A stretch of DNA of 5,974 nucleotides from Thermoplasmata archaeon (lineage in GTDB: Archaea > Thermoplasmatota > Thermoplasmata > Thermoplasmatales > Thermoplasmataceae), in NCBI GenBank assembly GCA_021845155.1, contig JAKBSB010000089.1:1-5974 (forward strand), given 5' to 3'. The translations under genes were made by a program, and so were the position numbers. Positions 5,086-5,974 of this stretch are shown piece by piece (position 1 is the stretch's first letter; the number at the start of each line of letters is the position of its first letter). Under the pieces are notes generated by a model, which did no database searches, had not been told where the DNA came from, and saw only the letters and a program-made list of their open reading frames with translations.

Positions 5086-5974
5086 TATTTCACCGCCATC
5101 TTTCTTATCCTCTCTTCGTAGATGTCGAAGACTTCGGAAAGAGCTTTCCCGAAGTTCCAGCCATAGCTGTTGACGTTTAAATGGAAGTGATCGGTGGAAA
5201 GCCTTGTTCTTATAGAATATTTCACATTTCCCTCCGTTTTGTATTTTGCCACGTGGATTCTCAGTGAACCATGGGATACGTTCCCGTTCTTGGGCAGCTT
5301 TGATACAAACTTGTCAGCCAGGAAAAATGCCACGTCGTAAATATCGTCATCCCAGGCATCAAGTCCTGATATCTCCACAAGTATCCCTTCCTTTCCCTCT
5401 CCGGTGTCAATAATGTCAATTATATCGGAAATGCCCACTATGCCCACGACTTTATCATCACCGTCAACAATGGGAATTATCCTGGTATGTGCCTTCATCA
5501 TCTTCTCTGCAGAATCCAGGACGCTTGCCTGTTCCGATGACATGATGGGGTTTCCCATGATTGAACCGCATTTCACCTCGACCTTTCCATGATCCCCTGC
5601 AAGATCGCCTTTGGCCATCTTCTGTTTTTCAGCAAGAATCATGTTCATTGTATATTCTTCAACCCTCAGTATTCCAGATAGCTTGCCGTTCTTCTTCACC
5701 ACGGGTATTTCGCTTTCATTGAGCCCCCTCACCTTTTCAGTGGCTGACTCGAAGTCCTCATCCTCCTCAACAGTGATTGGTTCAGTGCTCATTACTGCAA
5801 TATTCTTGACCGAATCTGCCTTAATGATATCCTTTATATTGGCAACAATGTCAGTTTCGGAAAGTATTCCTACAATTTTCTCCTTCTCTATGACGGGGAG
5901 GGCAAAGAGCCCAGAATCCCTGAGGATTTTTATGGCATCCCTGATCTCCATTGACTTTTCAAGAAGCGGGGTCA
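5085..5974 (-). CDS. CBS-domain protein with HPF/S30AE-like C-terminal domain (5' end outside window)
   Basis: The frame stays open to the right edge, so the start is missing; 295 complete residues are visible. Numbering from the ATG at 5951, three CBS domains are seen: about up to 40 (LPVIEKEKIVGILSETDIV), 51-105 (IPVVKKNGKLSGILRVEEY) and 129-183 (IPIVDGDDKVVGIVGISDI). CBS domains bind adenine nucleotides or related ligands and usually work in pairs, so a fourth is expected upstream. The last 100 residues (about 189-285) do not look like CBS. Their order is strand (ILVEISGLD), helix (DDIYDVAFFLADKFVSKL), strands rich in K, R and H (SLRIHVAKYK, VKYSIRTRLS, HFHLNVN) and a helix (ALSEVFDIYEERIRKM). 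This beta-alpha-beta-beta-beta-alpha order resembles HPF/RaiA, which shuts ribosomes down. I infer a ligand-sensing ribosome-inactivating factor; the CBS part is firm, the HPF part moderate. It is the first visible gene of the tldD-tldE operon. Confidence 0.85.
   Translation of the reverse strand, partial: TPLLEKSMEIRDAIKILRDSGLFALPVIEKEKIVGILSETDIVANIKDIIKADSVKNIAVMSTEPITVEEDEDFESATEKVRGLNESEIPVVKKNGKLSGILRVEEYTMNMILAEKQKMAKGDLAGDHGKVEVKCGSIMGNPIMSSEQASVLDSAEKMMKAHTRIIPIVDGDDKVVGIVGISDIIDIIDTGEGKEGILVEISGLDAWDDDIYDVAFFLADKFVSKLPKNGNVSHGSLRIHVAKYKTEGNVKYSIRTRLSTDHFHLNVNSYGWNFGKALSEVFDIYEERIRKMAVK
5090..5094 (-). promoter_or_regulatory. GGTGA ribosome-binding site for tldD
   Basis: Read on the minus strand, GGTGA lies four bases before the GTG start of tldD, within the last codons of the CBS gene. 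It supports GTG at 5085 over the in-frame ATG ten codons further in. The same GGTGA form, three bases out, precedes the 61-aa gene at 576 on the other strand, so it appears to be this genome's usual site. Confidence 0.55.

Overview
This window looks like part of the chromosome of an archaeon, most likely one of the Thermoplasmata (acidophilic, Thermoplasmatales-like). The pointers are a cytochrome b followed by small membrane proteins with no cytochrome c gene in view, heavy use of AGG for arginine and ATA for isoleucine, GGTGA-type ribosome-binding sites a few bases before starts, a TATA-like box placed for a leaderless transcript, and a TldD/TldE pair of archaeal type. The lineage is inferred from style and gene content, not from a marker gene.

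The left third (2-1352, + strand) is the end of a respiratory operon. It holds the C-terminal part of a cytochrome b whose 5' end lies outside the window, with the Qo-site motif in the form PDWY. Three short, tightly packed genes for small integral membrane proteins (61, 115 and 76 aa) follow. I do not recognise them; their position suggests accessory subunits of a cytochrome bc-type complex or of a neighbouring respiratory complex.

A 100-base junction (1353-1452) separates this operon from the rest of the window, which lies on the opposite strand. The junction holds an imperfect hairpin and, at its edge, an oligo-T run on the minus strand, both plausible terminators.

The minus strand, read from the right edge, carries a tightly coupled three-gene operon. 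First is a protein with at least three CBS domains and a C-terminal domain whose predicted strand and helix order resembles the ribosome-hibernation factor family (HPF/RaiA/S30AE). Next comes tldD, the HExxxH metalloprotease subunit, and then tldE/pmbA, its partner without the zinc motif. The genes meet at TAGTG and GTGA junctions. A hairpin and T-rich tract at the end of tldE look like a terminator, and the same T-rich tract looks like the TATA box of the last gene, an MscS-type mechanosensitive channel.

Most of the window is conventional. The points most worth checking are the CBS plus HPF-like fusion coupled to TldD/TldE, which would join nucleotide sensing, ribosome inactivation and peptide processing in one transcript, and the unnamed small membrane proteins behind cytochrome b. 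No RNA genes, CRISPR arrays, insertion sequences or phage genes were seen.
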